From: Mucilaginibacter sabulilitoris
Lineage (GTDB): Bacteria; Bacteroidota; Bacteroidia; Sphingobacteriales; Sphingobacteriaceae
Reading direction: 5' to 3'
Assembly: GCF_034262375.1 (NCBI RefSeq)
Contig: NZ_CP139558.1
Location: forward strand, 6,944,001-7,008,000
Length of the DNA: 64,000 nt
This document shows positions 16,910 through 25,042 of this stretch, in pieces. The position numbers were made by a program, and so were the translations under genes. How positions within the stretch are numbered: the stretch's first letter is position 1; the number at the start of each line of letters is the position of its first letter. The notes under the pieces are model-generated. The model was not told the origin of the DNA. It was given only the letters and a program-made list of their open reading frames with translations, and made no database searches.

Positions 16910-17187
16910 TTTTATATAAACATAACTAAATAATTTTATATCTTATTGATAATAAATTATTTAGTTAAAATTTTTGAAAAATAGAATTGGGCGCTTGATG
17001 CTATTGGAAGGCTCTCGATTGTGGTAGTGTGTGCGTAGCTTTACAAATATCACATACTTAGCATGCGGTCACAAGCGGGATGCTTGTGGGAGTGCAGATT
17101 TTTTGAGGTGCAGGGACCAGAGGCACAAGTAACCCAGCCCTTTTGCCATTGCTGCATAGTTGCGCCAGAAATAGTAATCCGGGTTAT

Positions 17188-18402
17188 TTATGAGATTGTT
17201 CGCGACTTGCTTAAAATGCCTGATGAACTGATTTGCTTGCAGGCAATATAAATACGATCCAGATCCTGCATGGTTAGCTCAGAATGCAGGGATAATCTTA
17301 ACAAGGGCCGTTTTCTGGCAGTGGCGGGCCTGCAAAACGGCGATCCAAAAACCCCGTGGCTTTCCATAGCATCCCGCAGCTTAATAGTTTCCCATTCTGA
17401 ATTTGTTTTTAACGCGATAATCTGTGATCTGCTCTCCTCCACATCGAAACCTAGTGATAACAATTGCTCTTTAAGCAGCAAACTGTTCCATCTCAGTTTT
17501 GTCCTTCTTATATCTCCAACAGCGGCAGAGGATATTAAATCAAGCACCATATTTAATCCGGCAATATCAACCAGCGTTAACGCCGAACTAAAAATATGGG
17601 GTTTTGATGATACGCCAAACGGATCTGAAAAATAACGCGGGCAAAGTATTAATCCCGCGCGCCCGGCAAATGCTTTGGCCAAACTCGCCGTCCTGAACAT
17701 CACCTTATCAGTTAAACCCAGTTCGCAAACCAAACCTTTACCCTGAGGGCCATGAGTTCCTATTGAATGCGATTCATCAACAATTATGATACAACCTGCC
17801 GCATGAGCCAGATTTACCATTTCAACCAGCGGACAAATACTGCCGTTTGTACTGTAAACAGCATCCAGCATCAATATGCCTGGTCCAAACTGCCTGATCT
17901 TATTTTCCAGATGCTCCACACTATTATGCAGAAATGGTATAACATGCCCGTTCCCTAACCTGGCGCCGTCCCAAAGGCTCATGTGCGCCATCATATCAAC
18001 GTACACCGGGGTTTCTGTACTTTCAGTAAGCGTTTGTAAAAGCCCCAGATTAGCGGCGTAACCCGATTGGCAAAGGATGGCCTCCTCCGAATCAAAAAAC
18101 CCTGCAAATCTTTTTTCTGTTACCGATTGCGGATTTTCGCCATGCAAAAACGTAGCCGACATCAGCGGAACACTGATATTCGCCCGCAGGGCTTCTACCT
18201 GTGCAAGGATAACCTCATCATGATTAGCAAGAAACAAATAATCATTACTTGTAAGGATCAGGGCGTTTTTATCCGGAATTAAGCCCCGGAGCACATGCTT
18301 GCCGTTCCATTCTTCGCCAACCCTGTTAACATAAAAAGAGGCTATTTTTTTTTGCAGAAAATCCGGAAACTGATTGTAAGCAATATTGTTCAGGTGGTTC
18401 AT
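17188..18402 (-). CDS. cqsA: CqsA-like alpha-oxoamine synthase (autoinducer synthase type)
   Basis: 404 residues of a PLP-dependent fold-type I alpha-oxoamine synthase. The PLP region includes VDESHSIGTHGPQGKGLV and the Schiff-base lysine in TASLAKAFAGRAG (near residue 245). Blocks that set it apart from serine palmitoyltransferase and BioF match Vibrio CqsA from memory: LTSNDYL, AHMSLWDGARL, DAVYSTNGSICPL, GVFGSPFCRPAT. CqsA joins an acyl-CoA with SAM or 2-aminobutyrate to give amino/hydroxyketone signals (CAI-1 type). No CqsS-like sensor is in the window. It is divergent from icmF with 368 bases between. Confidence 0.75.
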   Translation of the reverse strand: MNHLNNIAYNQFPDFLQKKIASFYVNRVGEEWNGKHVLRGLIPDKNALILTSNDYLFLANHDEVILAQVEALRANISVPLMSATFLHGENPQSVTEKRFAGFFDSEEAILCQSGYAANLGLLQTLTESTETPVYVDMMAHMSLWDGARLGNGHVIPFLHNSVEHLENKIRQFGPGILMLDAVYSTNGSICPLVEMVNLAHAAGCIIIVDESHSIGTHGPQGKGLVCELGLTDKVMFRTASLAKAFAGRAGLILCPRYFSDPFGVSSKPHIFSSALTLVDIAGLNMVLDLISSAAVGDIRRTKLRWNSLLLKEQLLSLGFDVEESRSQIIALKTNSEWETIKLRDAMESHGVFGSPFCRPATARKRPLLRLSLHSELTMQDLDRIYIACKQISSSGILSKSRTIS

Positions 18403-18420
18403 AGATATGATTTTAATATA

Positions 18421-18454
18421 TTATTTACATCAAAATATACCCAAATGTAAATAA
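18421..18454 (-). promoter_or_regulatory. cqsA promoter box overlapped by a 10-bp inverted repeat
   Basis: TTATTTACAT (18421-18430) and its exact reverse complement ATGTAAATAA (18445-18454) are separated by 14 bases. The right arm overlaps the minus-strand -7 box TACATTTG (18449-18442). The start codon of the cqsA-like gene is 40 bases downstream. The placement fits an operator that would block transcription initiation; the cognate regulator is not visible. Confidence 0.45.
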
Positions 18455-18501
18455 TTAAAAATTAATAAATATTAACGAATAATTAATTTACAGTACAAAA
18501 T

Positions 18502-18540
18502 ATCGCAATTACTACCATTGCATCGCAATTGTTACATTGT
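18502..18540. repeat. Direct repeat ATCGCAATT, 30 bp apart
   Basis: ATCGCAATT occurs at 18502-18510 and again at 18532-18540, exactly 30 bases apart (about three helical turns), in the gap between the divergent cqsA-like and icmF genes. This fits paired regulator sites on one DNA face but may be chance in AT-rich DNA. Confidence 0.3.
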
Positions 18541-18739
18541 TAATTATATCACCGTTTATAAATAATATTATCAGTTTTACCTGAAAAAATAAGCGGCGAT
18601 AGCTAAATATGTGCGCAGAGAAACTCAAGCCGGCCGCTATTGCAAGGCATAGGCTGTGTGACACCTCACATTGGCGTAAAACCGGAATGGCTATCCAACT
18701 TTATTATGCATGCATAGCATTTACTTCCAAACCAATTAT

Positions 18740-18747
18740 TAAATTTG
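18740..18747 (+). promoter_or_regulatory. -7 box TAAATTTG upstream of icmF
   Basis: TAAATTTG fits TAnnTTTG and lies 23 bases before the ATG at 18771. It falls inside the longer frame that could start at 18609, which supports 18771 as the true start. A -33 element is not evident. Confidence 0.4.
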
Positions 18748-18770
18748 CTACACAACCAATTATCGTCCGC

Positions 18771-21700
18771 ATGGAAAGCATTGCCCCTTATAAGTCACGC
18801 TACAAAATACGCTTTGTAACAGCCGCTTCGCTGTTTGACGGGCACGATGCCACCATCAACATTATGCGCCGCATACTGCAAAGCAGCGGGGCCGAGGTGA
18901 TACACCTGGGTCACAACCGCTCGGTGGACGAGGTGGTGAACTGCGCCATCCAGGAAGATGTGCAGGGGATTGCCCTCACCAGCTATCAGGGTGGTCACCT
19001 CGAATACTTCAAATACATGCACGATCTGCTGGCCGAACGCGGGGCGGGCCACATCAAAATATTCGGGGGCGGTGGCGGCGTGTTCCTCCCTCATGAAATT
19101 GACGAACTCCAGGCATATGGCATCGCCCGCATCTACTCGCCCGACGATGGCCGCACCATGGGACTGCAGGGTATGATAAACGATATGCTTACACAATGCG
19201 ATTATCCCACCGTTACCCAGCTCAACGGCGAGGCGACCAAACTACAGCAGAAAGAGCCGGCAGCTATAGCCCGGCTTATTAGCTGGGCAGAGAACACCCC
19301 ACCCAAACCCTCCCCAAAGGAGAGGGCTTTTGAAAAGCCAAATGATCAGAAAGTCTCCCCTTCCGGGGGCGATTTAGAGGGGGTCGTGCTCGGCATCACC
19401 GGTACTGGCGGTTCTGGCAAATCGTCGCTGGTTGATGAAATTGTACGCCGTTTTCTGCTGGCTACCGATAAAACACTGGCTATTATCTCCGTAGACCCAT
19501 CCAAGCGCAAAACCGGCGGGGCACTCCTTGGCGACCGTATCCGCATGAACGCAATTAATAACCCGCGGGTGTATATGCGCTCGCTGGCCACGCGGCAGGC
19601 CAACCTGGCCCTGTCAAAACACGTGCAGGAGAGTATTGATATATGTAAAACTGCCGAGTTCGATCTCATCATTGTAGAAACCTCGGGCATCGGCCAGTCG
19701 GACACCATGATCACCGACTACTGCGATGTTTCCCTCTATGTGATGACACCCGAATTTGGCGCCGCTACCCAGCTCGAAAAGATAGACATGCTCGACTTTG
19801 CCGACCTCGTGGCCCTCAACAAATACGACAAACGCGGCGCCCTCGATGCCCTGCGCGATGTACGCAAGCAATACAAACGCAATCACCAACTGTTTACCGC
19901 TAATGATGATGACCTGCCAGTGTACGGCACTATGGCTTCGCAGTTTAATGACCCAGGTATGAATACGCTGTTCGCCGCCATCATGAAAACCATCAAAGCC
20001 AAAACCGGGGTGGATTTATTGGAACGGGGTTCGGGGAGTGTGGAACGGGTGCCGGCAGGTGAAGAACCCGAGAAAATATACATCATCCCCCCCGACCGTA
20101 ACCGCTACCTAGCCGAAATTGCCGAAAGCAGCAAGGCTTACGATGAGTGGGTGAACGAGCAATGTAAAATTGCCCAACAGTTATTCCAGGTAAATGGAGT
20201 GATGGAATTGATGGGCCTCACCCCGGCTCTCTCCAAAGGAGAGGGAGTACAGAAAGTCGCCCCCATTGGGGGAGATTTAGAGGGGGTTCTTAAAGCTCTC
20301 CAAGCCCAGTTTCACCCCGACTGCAAACGACTGCTACGCGAATGGCCCGAAACCGTTAAGAAATACAAGGCCGAAAACTTTATTTATAAAGTACGCGATA
20401 AGGAGATTAAACAACCCCTGTATTATACCTCGCTGTCGCAATTGCAGATACCCAAAATAGCGCTACCCCGGTACCAAGCCTGGGGCGATGTACTGCGCTG
20501 GCTGCTTACTGAGAACGTTCCGGGCGAGTTCCCTTACGCTGCGGGGGTGTTTCCGCTGAAACGTGAGGGCGAAGACCCTACCCGCATGTTTGCCGGCGAG
20601 GGCGGGCCCGAGCGCACCAATAAGCGTTTTCATTATGTGTCGCTCGGTCAGCCAGCGCACCGGTTATCTACCGCCTTTGATTCGGTTACCCTCTATGGTG
20701 AAGACCCACACATACGCCCCGATATTTATGGTAAAATAGGCAACTCCGGCGTAAGCATCGCCACGCTTGATGACGCTAAAAAACTATATTCCGGATTCGA
20801 CCTGTGTGACGCGTCCACCTCCGTATCTATGACTATCAACGGCCCGGCCCCGATGCTGCTTGGCTTTTTCATGAACGCCGCTATTGACCAGCAATGCGAA
20901 AAATATATTACCGAGCATAAACTGGAACATTTGGTGGAAGCAAAGTTTAAAGAGTTATATAATGATAGGGGGTTGGAGCGGCCGAAGTATAATGGCCTCA
21001 CCCCGGCCCTCTCCAAAGGAGAGAGAGTAGTTTTGCAAATCGAAGGAGTTAAAAAAAGAGGTTACGAAACTGCTGATCCTGCTTTGTGGGGGGCTTTACC
21101 CACCGGCAACAACGGCTTAGGCTTAATGTTATTAGGTTTAACCGGCGATCAGGTATTGCCTGCTGATGTTTATGAAAAGATAAAAGCGTATGCCATATCA
21201 ACCGTTCGGGGTACGGTACAGGCCGATATCCTGAAGGAAGATCAGGCGCAAAACACCTGCATTTTCTCTACCGAATTTGCCCTGCGCATGATGGGCGATA
21301 TGCAGCAGTATTTTATCAGCGAAAAGGTCCGTAATTTTTATTCGGTATCTATATCGGGCTATCACATCGCTGAGGCTGGTGCCAATCCTATTACTCAACT
21401 GGCCTTTACGCTGGCAAACGGTTTTACTTACGTAGAATATTATTTGAGCAGGGGGATGCATATCGACGACTTCGCGCCTAACCTGTCGTTCTTTTTTAGT
21501 AACGGTATCGACCCGGAATATTCTGTAATTGGCCGCGTGGCCCGCCGCATCTGGGCAAAGGCCATTAAAAATAAATACAAAGGGAACGACCGCTCGCAAA
21601 AACTCAAATATCATATCCAAACCAGCGGCCGGTCATTGCATGCGCAGGAGATTGATTTTAACGATATCCGCACCACGCTGCAGGCACTTTATGCTATTTA

Positions 21701-22307
21701 TGATAACTGCAATTCGCTGCATACCAATGCGTATGATGAGGCCATTACTACCCCTACAGAAGAATCGGTACGCCGGGCTATGGCGATACAGCTTATCATT
21801 AACCGTGAGTTGGGCCTTGCCAAAAATGAAAACCCGATACAGGGCGCTTTCATTATTGAAGAACTGACCGACCTGGTAGAGCAAGCCGTTCTTACCGAAT
21901 TTAAGGCGCTGAATGACCGTGGTGGCGTACTGGGCGCCATGGAAACCATGTACCAGCGCGGTAAGATACAGGAGGAATCATTGTATTATGAAACCCTGAA
22001 ACATAACGGCGAATACCCTATTGTAGGTGTTAACACATTTCTCAACAAAAAAGGTTCGCCAACTATTGTACCGGGTGAGGTGATCCGCGCCACTGAAGAC
22101 GAAAAACAATACCAGATAGCCACGTTGGAGGCATTCCAGCACCGCAACCAGGAGCATATTGCTCAGCGGTTGAAAGAGCTGCAGCACACAGCCATCTCAG
22201 GTGGCAATATTTTTGAAAGCCTGATGGAAGTATGCAAATATTGCTCTTTAGGACAGATTAGTCACGCGCTTTATGAGGTTGGCGGGCAGTACAGAAGGAA
22301 TATGTAG
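18771..22307 (+). CDS. icmF: Fused isobutyryl-CoA mutase (IcmF) with in-frame repeat insertions
   Basis: 1178 residues from ATG 18771. Order: B12-binding domain (SLFDGHDATINIMRRIL is the DXHXXG region; GGGGGVFL follows), MeaB-like GTPase chaperone (GTGGSGKSSL Walker A at ~residues 211-220; NKYD as NKXD), then the mutase barrel (LGQPAHRLSTAFDSVTLYGEDP, ISGYHIAEAGA). This is the IcmF fusion that interconverts isobutyryl- and n-butyryl-CoA with adenosylcobalamin and GTP. Three insertions made of a palindromic repeat lie at residues ~175-205, ~482-506 and ~742-754, all in or near domain linkers or loops; without them the length is close to usual. An ATG at 18609 adds 54 unconserved residues. Confidence 0.9.
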   Translation: MESIAPYKSRYKIRFVTAASLFDGHDATINIMRRILQSSGAEVIHLGHNRSVDEVVNCAIQEDVQGIALTSYQGGHLEYFKYMHDLLAERGAGHIKIFGGGGGVFLPHEIDELQAYGIARIYSPDDGRTMGLQGMINDMLTQCDYPTVTQLNGEATKLQQKEPAAIARLISWAENTPPKPSPKERAFEKPNDQKVSPSGGDLEGVVLGITGTGGSGKSSLVDEIVRRFLLATDKTLAIISVDPSKRKTGGALLGDRIRMNAINNPRVYMRSLATRQANLALSKHVQESIDICKTAEFDLIIVETSGIGQSDTMITDYCDVSLYVMTPEFGAATQLEKIDMLDFADLVALNKYDKRGALDALRDVRKQYKRNHQLFTANDDDLPVYGTMASQFNDPGMNTLFAAIMKTIKAKTGVDLLERGSGSVERVPAGEEPEKIYIIPPDRNRYLAEIAESSKAYDEWVNEQCKIAQQLFQVNGVMELMGLTPALSKGEGVQKVAPIGGDLEGVLKALQAQFHPDCKRLLREWPETVKKYKAENFIYKVRDKEIKQPLYYTSLSQLQIPKIALPRYQAWGDVLRWLLTENVPGEFPYAAGVFPLKREGEDPTRMFAGEGGPERTNKRFHYVSLGQPAHRLSTAFDSVTLYGEDPHIRPDIYGKIGNSGVSIATLDDAKKLYSGFDLCDASTSVSMTINGPAPMLLGFFMNAAIDQQCEKYITEHKLEHLVEAKFKELYNDRGLERPKYNGLTPALSKGERVVLQIEGVKKRGYETADPALWGALPTGNNGLGLMLLGLTGDQVLPADVYEKIKAYAISTVRGTVQADILKEDQAQNTCIFSTEFALRMMGDMQQYFISEKVRNFYSVSISGYHIAEAGANPITQLAFTLANGFTYVEYYLSRGMHIDDFAPNLSFFFSNGIDPEYSVIGRVARRIWAKAIKNKYKGNDRSQKLKYHIQTSGRSLHAQEIDFNDIRTTLQALYAIYDNCNSLHTNAYDEAITTPTEESVRRAMAIQLIINRELGLAKNENPIQGAFIIEELTDLVEQAVLTEFKALNDRGGVLGAMETMYQRGKIQEESLYYETLKHNGEYPIVGVNTFLNKKGSPTIVPGEVIRATEDEKQYQIATLEAFQHRNQEHIAQRLKELQHTAISGGNIFESLMEVCKYCSLGQISHALYEVGGQYRRNM
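19293..19385. repeat. Palindromic repeat inside icmF, copy 1 (full length)
   Basis: Reads ACACCCCACCCAAACCCTCC, CCAAAGGAGAGGGC, a spacer, AAAGTCTCCCCTTCCGGGGG and CGATTTAGAGGGGGTC. These are the same two hairpin arms and outer motifs as the intergenic copy at 26434-26512 (reverse orientation). It is translated in frame as residues NTPPKPSPKERAFEKPNDQK followed by VSPSGGDLEGV, just before the GTPase P-loop. Confidence 0.85.
20214..20287. repeat. Palindromic repeat inside icmF, copy 2
   Basis: GGCCTCACCCCGGCTCTCTC then CAAAGGAGAGGGAG, spacer, and GTCGCCCCCATTGGGGGAGA followed by TTTAGAGGGGGTT. It encodes GLTPALSKGEGV and APIGGDLEGVL in the linker between the GTPase and mutase domains. Same family as copy 1 with a shorter spacer, and a different reading of the same DNA (ALSKGE versus PSPKER), so the frames differ at the first hairpin. 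Confidence 0.85.
20993..21029. repeat. Palindromic half-repeat inside icmF, copy 3
   Basis: TGGCCTCACCCCGGCCCTCT then CCAAAGGAGAGAGAG: only the first hairpin half of the element, encoding GLTPALSKGERV. It sits in a loop of the mutase domain before ALPTGNNGLGLMLLG. One hairpin base pair has been lost (GAGAGAG versus GAGAGGG). Confidence 0.75.
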
Positions 22308-22364
22308 AGCCCCCCGGTCCCGTGAGGGGGTGTTGTTAAAAAGGGAGAAACGGGTTAAACAGAT

Positions 22365-22745
22365 TTACTGATTAGCCTTTTCACCGCCTTTCCGCAATCC
22401 TAACAATCCCAGCAATCCAAACAATCCTAAAAGGCCCCAGTTGTTGTGGCTATCTGTCGATGCTGGCTGTTCGGTGGGTTTTGATACCTCTGCGGCCGAA
22501 GCAGATCTTACGCTTGAGTCGCCCGCGGCTACCGAGCCATTGCTATCGGCGAGGGTACCGGTGCCTGTTCCTGATACTGTAGCTGCTCCGGGTGCCCCCT
22601 GGCTGGAGCCGTTGCCTGCACCTGCTCCGTTTGGTTTAGTGGTTGATGATGTATCCGTTTTAACCGATTGCGCCATTACCGGGGTAACGGCGCCAAGTAA
22701 TGTACTTATGGCCAGTACATGTACTATTGTTTTTAATGCTTTCAT
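22365..22745 (-). CDS. WGxxGxxG-CTERM-type small secreted protein
   Basis: 126 residues from the ATG at 22745: signal peptide (VHVLAISTLLGAVTPVMAQ), a low-complexity Ser/Thr/Gly/Ala middle, and a C-terminal NNWGLLGLFGLLGLLGLRKGGEK. The W-G-x-x-G-x-x-G hydrophobic stretch followed by basic residues is the WGxxGxxG C-terminal anchor/sorting-like motif. Such tails suggest membrane retention or processing at the C-terminus; no sorting enzyme is in the window. An upstream in-frame start at 22778 lacks signal-peptide logic. Confidence 0.65.
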   Translation of the reverse strand: MKALKTIVHVLAISTLLGAVTPVMAQSVKTDTSSTTKPNGAGAGNGSSQGAPGAATVSGTGTGTLADSNGSVAAGDSSVRSASAAEVSKPTEQPASTDSHNNWGLLGLFGLLGLLGLRKGGEKANQ

Positions 22746-22879
22746 TTTATAGGTTTTGATGTAGTTATAAAATAACAATAGCTATGCCACTGATTAAATC
22801 CGCTTTCCTGGCAAGAAGTATTTTCAATCAATATTTTAAATTGGATAACTCCTCCCATTAAAATATAGCGCTGGAAATA

Positions 22880-22887
22880 TAAATTTG
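22880..22887 (+). promoter_or_regulatory. -7 box TAAATTTG 4 bases before the start codon
   Basis: TAAATTTG is followed by CTGT and the ATG at 22892. Transcription from this box would begin at or inside the start codon. The -33 element is weak. Confidence 0.4.
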
Positions 22888-22891
22888 CTGT

Positions 22892-23467
22892 ATGCAACCT
22901 CAACACCAGGAAGACCAAACTTTTACCAAAATTATTGCCGACCAGATAACCGGACATAACCGAACCTATGAGAACTGCAGATTTATCAACTGCGATTTTT
23001 CCTATGCTAATTTGTATAGTCTTGTTTTTACCGATTGCACATTTGAGGATTGCAACCTGTCACTCGCCGATGTAAGTAGTGCGGGCTTTCAAAACATCAA
23101 CTTTATACATTGTAAGCTAAGCGGCGTAAATTTTAGCAAAAGCATTGATTTTTTGTTCGAGGTGCATTTTGAAAACTGCATACTGGATAATGCCGTTTTC
23201 TACAAAAAGAAGAACAAAAAATCCCGGTTCAGCGATTGTTCCATGGTAGAGACCGATTTTACAGAGTGCGACCTCACTGATACCAAATTCATTAACTGTA
23301 ACCTTAACCGGGCATTTTTTAGCCGAACCATACTCAAGGGCGCCGATTTGCGTACGTCATATAATTTCACCATCGATCCGGATGATAACCAGCTCAAAAA
23401 AGCGCAGTTTTCGGTTCATGGTCTGCCCGGCTTGCTCAGTAAATATGATATTAAGATTGAAGGATAA
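22892..23467 (+). CDS. Pentapeptide-repeat protein
   Basis: 191 residues of A(D/N)LXX-type repeats, for example NCRFINCDFSYANLYSLVFTDCTFEDCNLSLADV, with regular Cys/Phe at the stacked positions, forming a right-handed quadrilateral beta-helix. There is a break at ~105-113 (YKKKNKKSR), then further repeats and a helical C-terminal cap. The size and two-lobe layout resemble Qnr/McbG-type proteins that mimic DNA and protect gyrase, but that function is not shown here. It stands alone with a promoter box 4 bases before its ATG. Confidence 0.75.
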   Translation: MQPQHQEDQTFTKIIADQITGHNRTYENCRFINCDFSYANLYSLVFTDCTFEDCNLSLADVSSAGFQNINFIHCKLSGVNFSKSIDFLFEVHFENCILDNAVFYKKKNKKSRFSDCSMVETDFTECDLTDTKFINCNLNRAFFSRTILKGADLRTSYNFTIDPDDNQLKKAQFSVHGLPGLLSKYDIKIEG

Positions 23468-23512
23468 TATTTTGACTATTTATTTAGTTATATTTATTAT
23501 TCGATAAACCTT

Positions 23513-24220
23513 ATGCAAAAAATCACATTGCTTGCTGGATTAATATTTTTTATACTTAGTGCATCTGCACAAGATAATAAATCGGTTTGCGACAAAATAA
23601 ACAACCTGAATACGGCTATACTTAACGGGCAAATCAAGCGGCCTGACGCGGCTAAACAATTCAAAACCCTGATCAATCAATTACGGCAAAACAGGCACGT
23701 ACCTGAAGCATTAGATGGATGGGTATTCCCGCTCCGCAAATATAATTACCATGCTATTGGCGGCAACGGGAGCGGCTATTCTGATAAAGGTTACCATTAC
23801 CTGGATGGAAATAAACACTCGGCCCACCCTGCCCACGATATTTTTATAAATGATAAAAATCAGGATTGTTTAGACGATAAATCAAGTAAGCCGGTTGATG
23901 TACTCGCCGTTGATTATGGTATTGTGATTGCCTGCTCAAACGAATGGGAACCAACCAGTGGTTTGCGCGGAGGTAAATATATATGGATAAATGACAACTA
24001 TGGTCAGCTTATTTATTATGCCCATAACCAGGCCATCTTTGTAAAGCCAGGAGACGAAGTAAAAGCAGGTCAGACAATTGCCAGGGTCGGTCGTACCGGC
24101 TACAATGCTTACAAAAAACGATCCCCTACGCATTTACATTTTTCGGCATTTAAGTTAGTTGATGATCTACCCGTGCCTTACAACCCTTATGAACAACTAA
24201 AAAAGGCGAAAACATTATGA
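23513..24220 (+). CDS. M23-family metallopeptidase, secreted
   Basis: 235 residues with signal peptide (LLAGLIFFILSASAQ). The LytM-type zinc site is present: HPAHD (HxxxD) near residue 105 and THLHFS (HxH) near residue 205, with GDEVKAGQTIARVG between, the usual beta-hairpin. Such enzymes cut peptidoglycan cross-bridges or act as scaffolds. The stop overlaps the next gene by 4 bases (ATGA), so the two are translationally coupled. Confidence 0.85.
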   Translation: MQKITLLAGLIFFILSASAQDNKSVCDKINNLNTAILNGQIKRPDAAKQFKTLINQLRQNRHVPEALDGWVFPLRKYNYHAIGGNGSGYSDKGYHYLDGNKHSAHPAHDIFINDKNQDCLDDKSSKPVDVLAVDYGIVIACSNEWEPTSGLRGGKYIWINDNYGQLIYYAHNQAIFVKPGDEVKAGQTIARVGRTGYNAYKKRSPTHLHFSAFKLVDDLPVPYNPYEQLKKAKTL

Positions 24221-24981
24221 AAGGTTTACTCCTGCTTACTTTATCAGTATTGCTTATTGCGCCGGCAAAAACCGACAATGTTTTGACCCGCTTTAAAATA
24301 CCCGCCGGCTATCACCGCTTAACGGCTGCACCGGGTAGTTTTGGTAACTGGCTTCAAACCTTGCCGCTTAAGCCCGCAGGAACCCCTGCACGCACCTACA
24401 AAGGCAATGTTGCCAGTACCGAGAGCTATACCGCTGGTATTGTTGATATGAGCATAGGCAATCAGGATTTGCAACAATGCGCCGATGCCGTGATGCGCTT
24501 GCGTGGCGAATATCTTTATCAACAAAAAAACTATAAAGCCATCAGCTTTAATTTTACGAGCGGGTTCCGTTGCGATTTTGCCCATTATGCGGATGGTTAC
24601 AGGTATAGCAATGATCACTGGGTTTTAAAAGCTAAAAAAGATTACAGCTATCCTAACTTTTTGCGTTACATGAATCTGGTATTCAGCTATGCTGGTACGC
24701 TGTCATTGCAAAAAGAGTTAAAACCGGTTCAGGATATATCAGCAATTAAAGCGGGGGATGTTTTTATAAAGGGCGGCTCTCCCGGGCATTGTTTTGCAGT
24801 CATGGACGTTATAGAAAATGCACAGCACCACAAAAAATTTCTGCTGGCTCAAAGTTATATGCCAGCTCAAAATATACAGATATTGCAGTATTTCGGCGAT
24901 CCATGGTTTAGCGCCGATATAGCTTCGGGTATTCCTTATGCCGAATTGATTAAGCCAGCATATCTGAAACGCTTTAATTAA
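24217..24981 (+). CDS. DUF4846 protein, secreted
   Basis: 254 residues: signal peptide (LLLLTLSVLLIAPAKT), then RFKIPAGYHRL, GSFGNWLQTLPLKPAGTPARTYKG and CADAVMRLRGEYLYQ, the blocks of the Bacteroidota DUF4846 family. The later part, AGDVFIKGGSPGHCFAVMDV, has a Cys and His in a fold reminiscent of NlpC/CHAP-like proteins, but catalysis is unproven. It overlaps the M23 peptidase gene by 4 bases, which suggests joint action on the cell wall. Confidence 0.75.
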   Translation: MKGLLLLTLSVLLIAPAKTDNVLTRFKIPAGYHRLTAAPGSFGNWLQTLPLKPAGTPARTYKGNVASTESYTAGIVDMSIGNQDLQQCADAVMRLRGEYLYQQKNYKAISFNFTSGFRCDFAHYADGYRYSNDHWVLKAKKDYSYPNFLRYMNLVFSYAGTLSLQKELKPVQDISAIKAGDVFIKGGSPGHCFAVMDVIENAQHHKKFLLAQSYMPAQNIQILQYFGDPWFSADIASGIPYAELIKPAYLKRFN

Positions 24982-25042
24982 GCGTTTTGTAGGCTTATCT
25001 CTACACTACATCATCATATTTATAACTCATAAACCCGGGTAA

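Noticed and set aside
17063..17251. Plus-strand 62-residue frame overlapping the end of the cqsA-like gene
   Set aside because: No promoter, family or start context; overlaps a well-supported gene on the other strand.
17188..18402. Serine palmitoyltransferase, which Sphingobacteriaceae need for sphingolipids
   Set aside because: The blocks around the PLP site and the C-terminus fit CqsA better; SPT of this family has DDAHS and other motifs (from memory).
18403..18770. Cobalamin riboswitch before the B12-dependent mutase gene
   Set aside because: No B12-box-like conserved sequence or long structured leader was found; the predicted leader is only ~20 bases.
18609..18770. N-terminal extension of icmF from the ATG at 18609
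   Set aside because: Unconserved residues, and a -7 promoter box lies inside it; the ATG at 18771 directly precedes the conserved domain.
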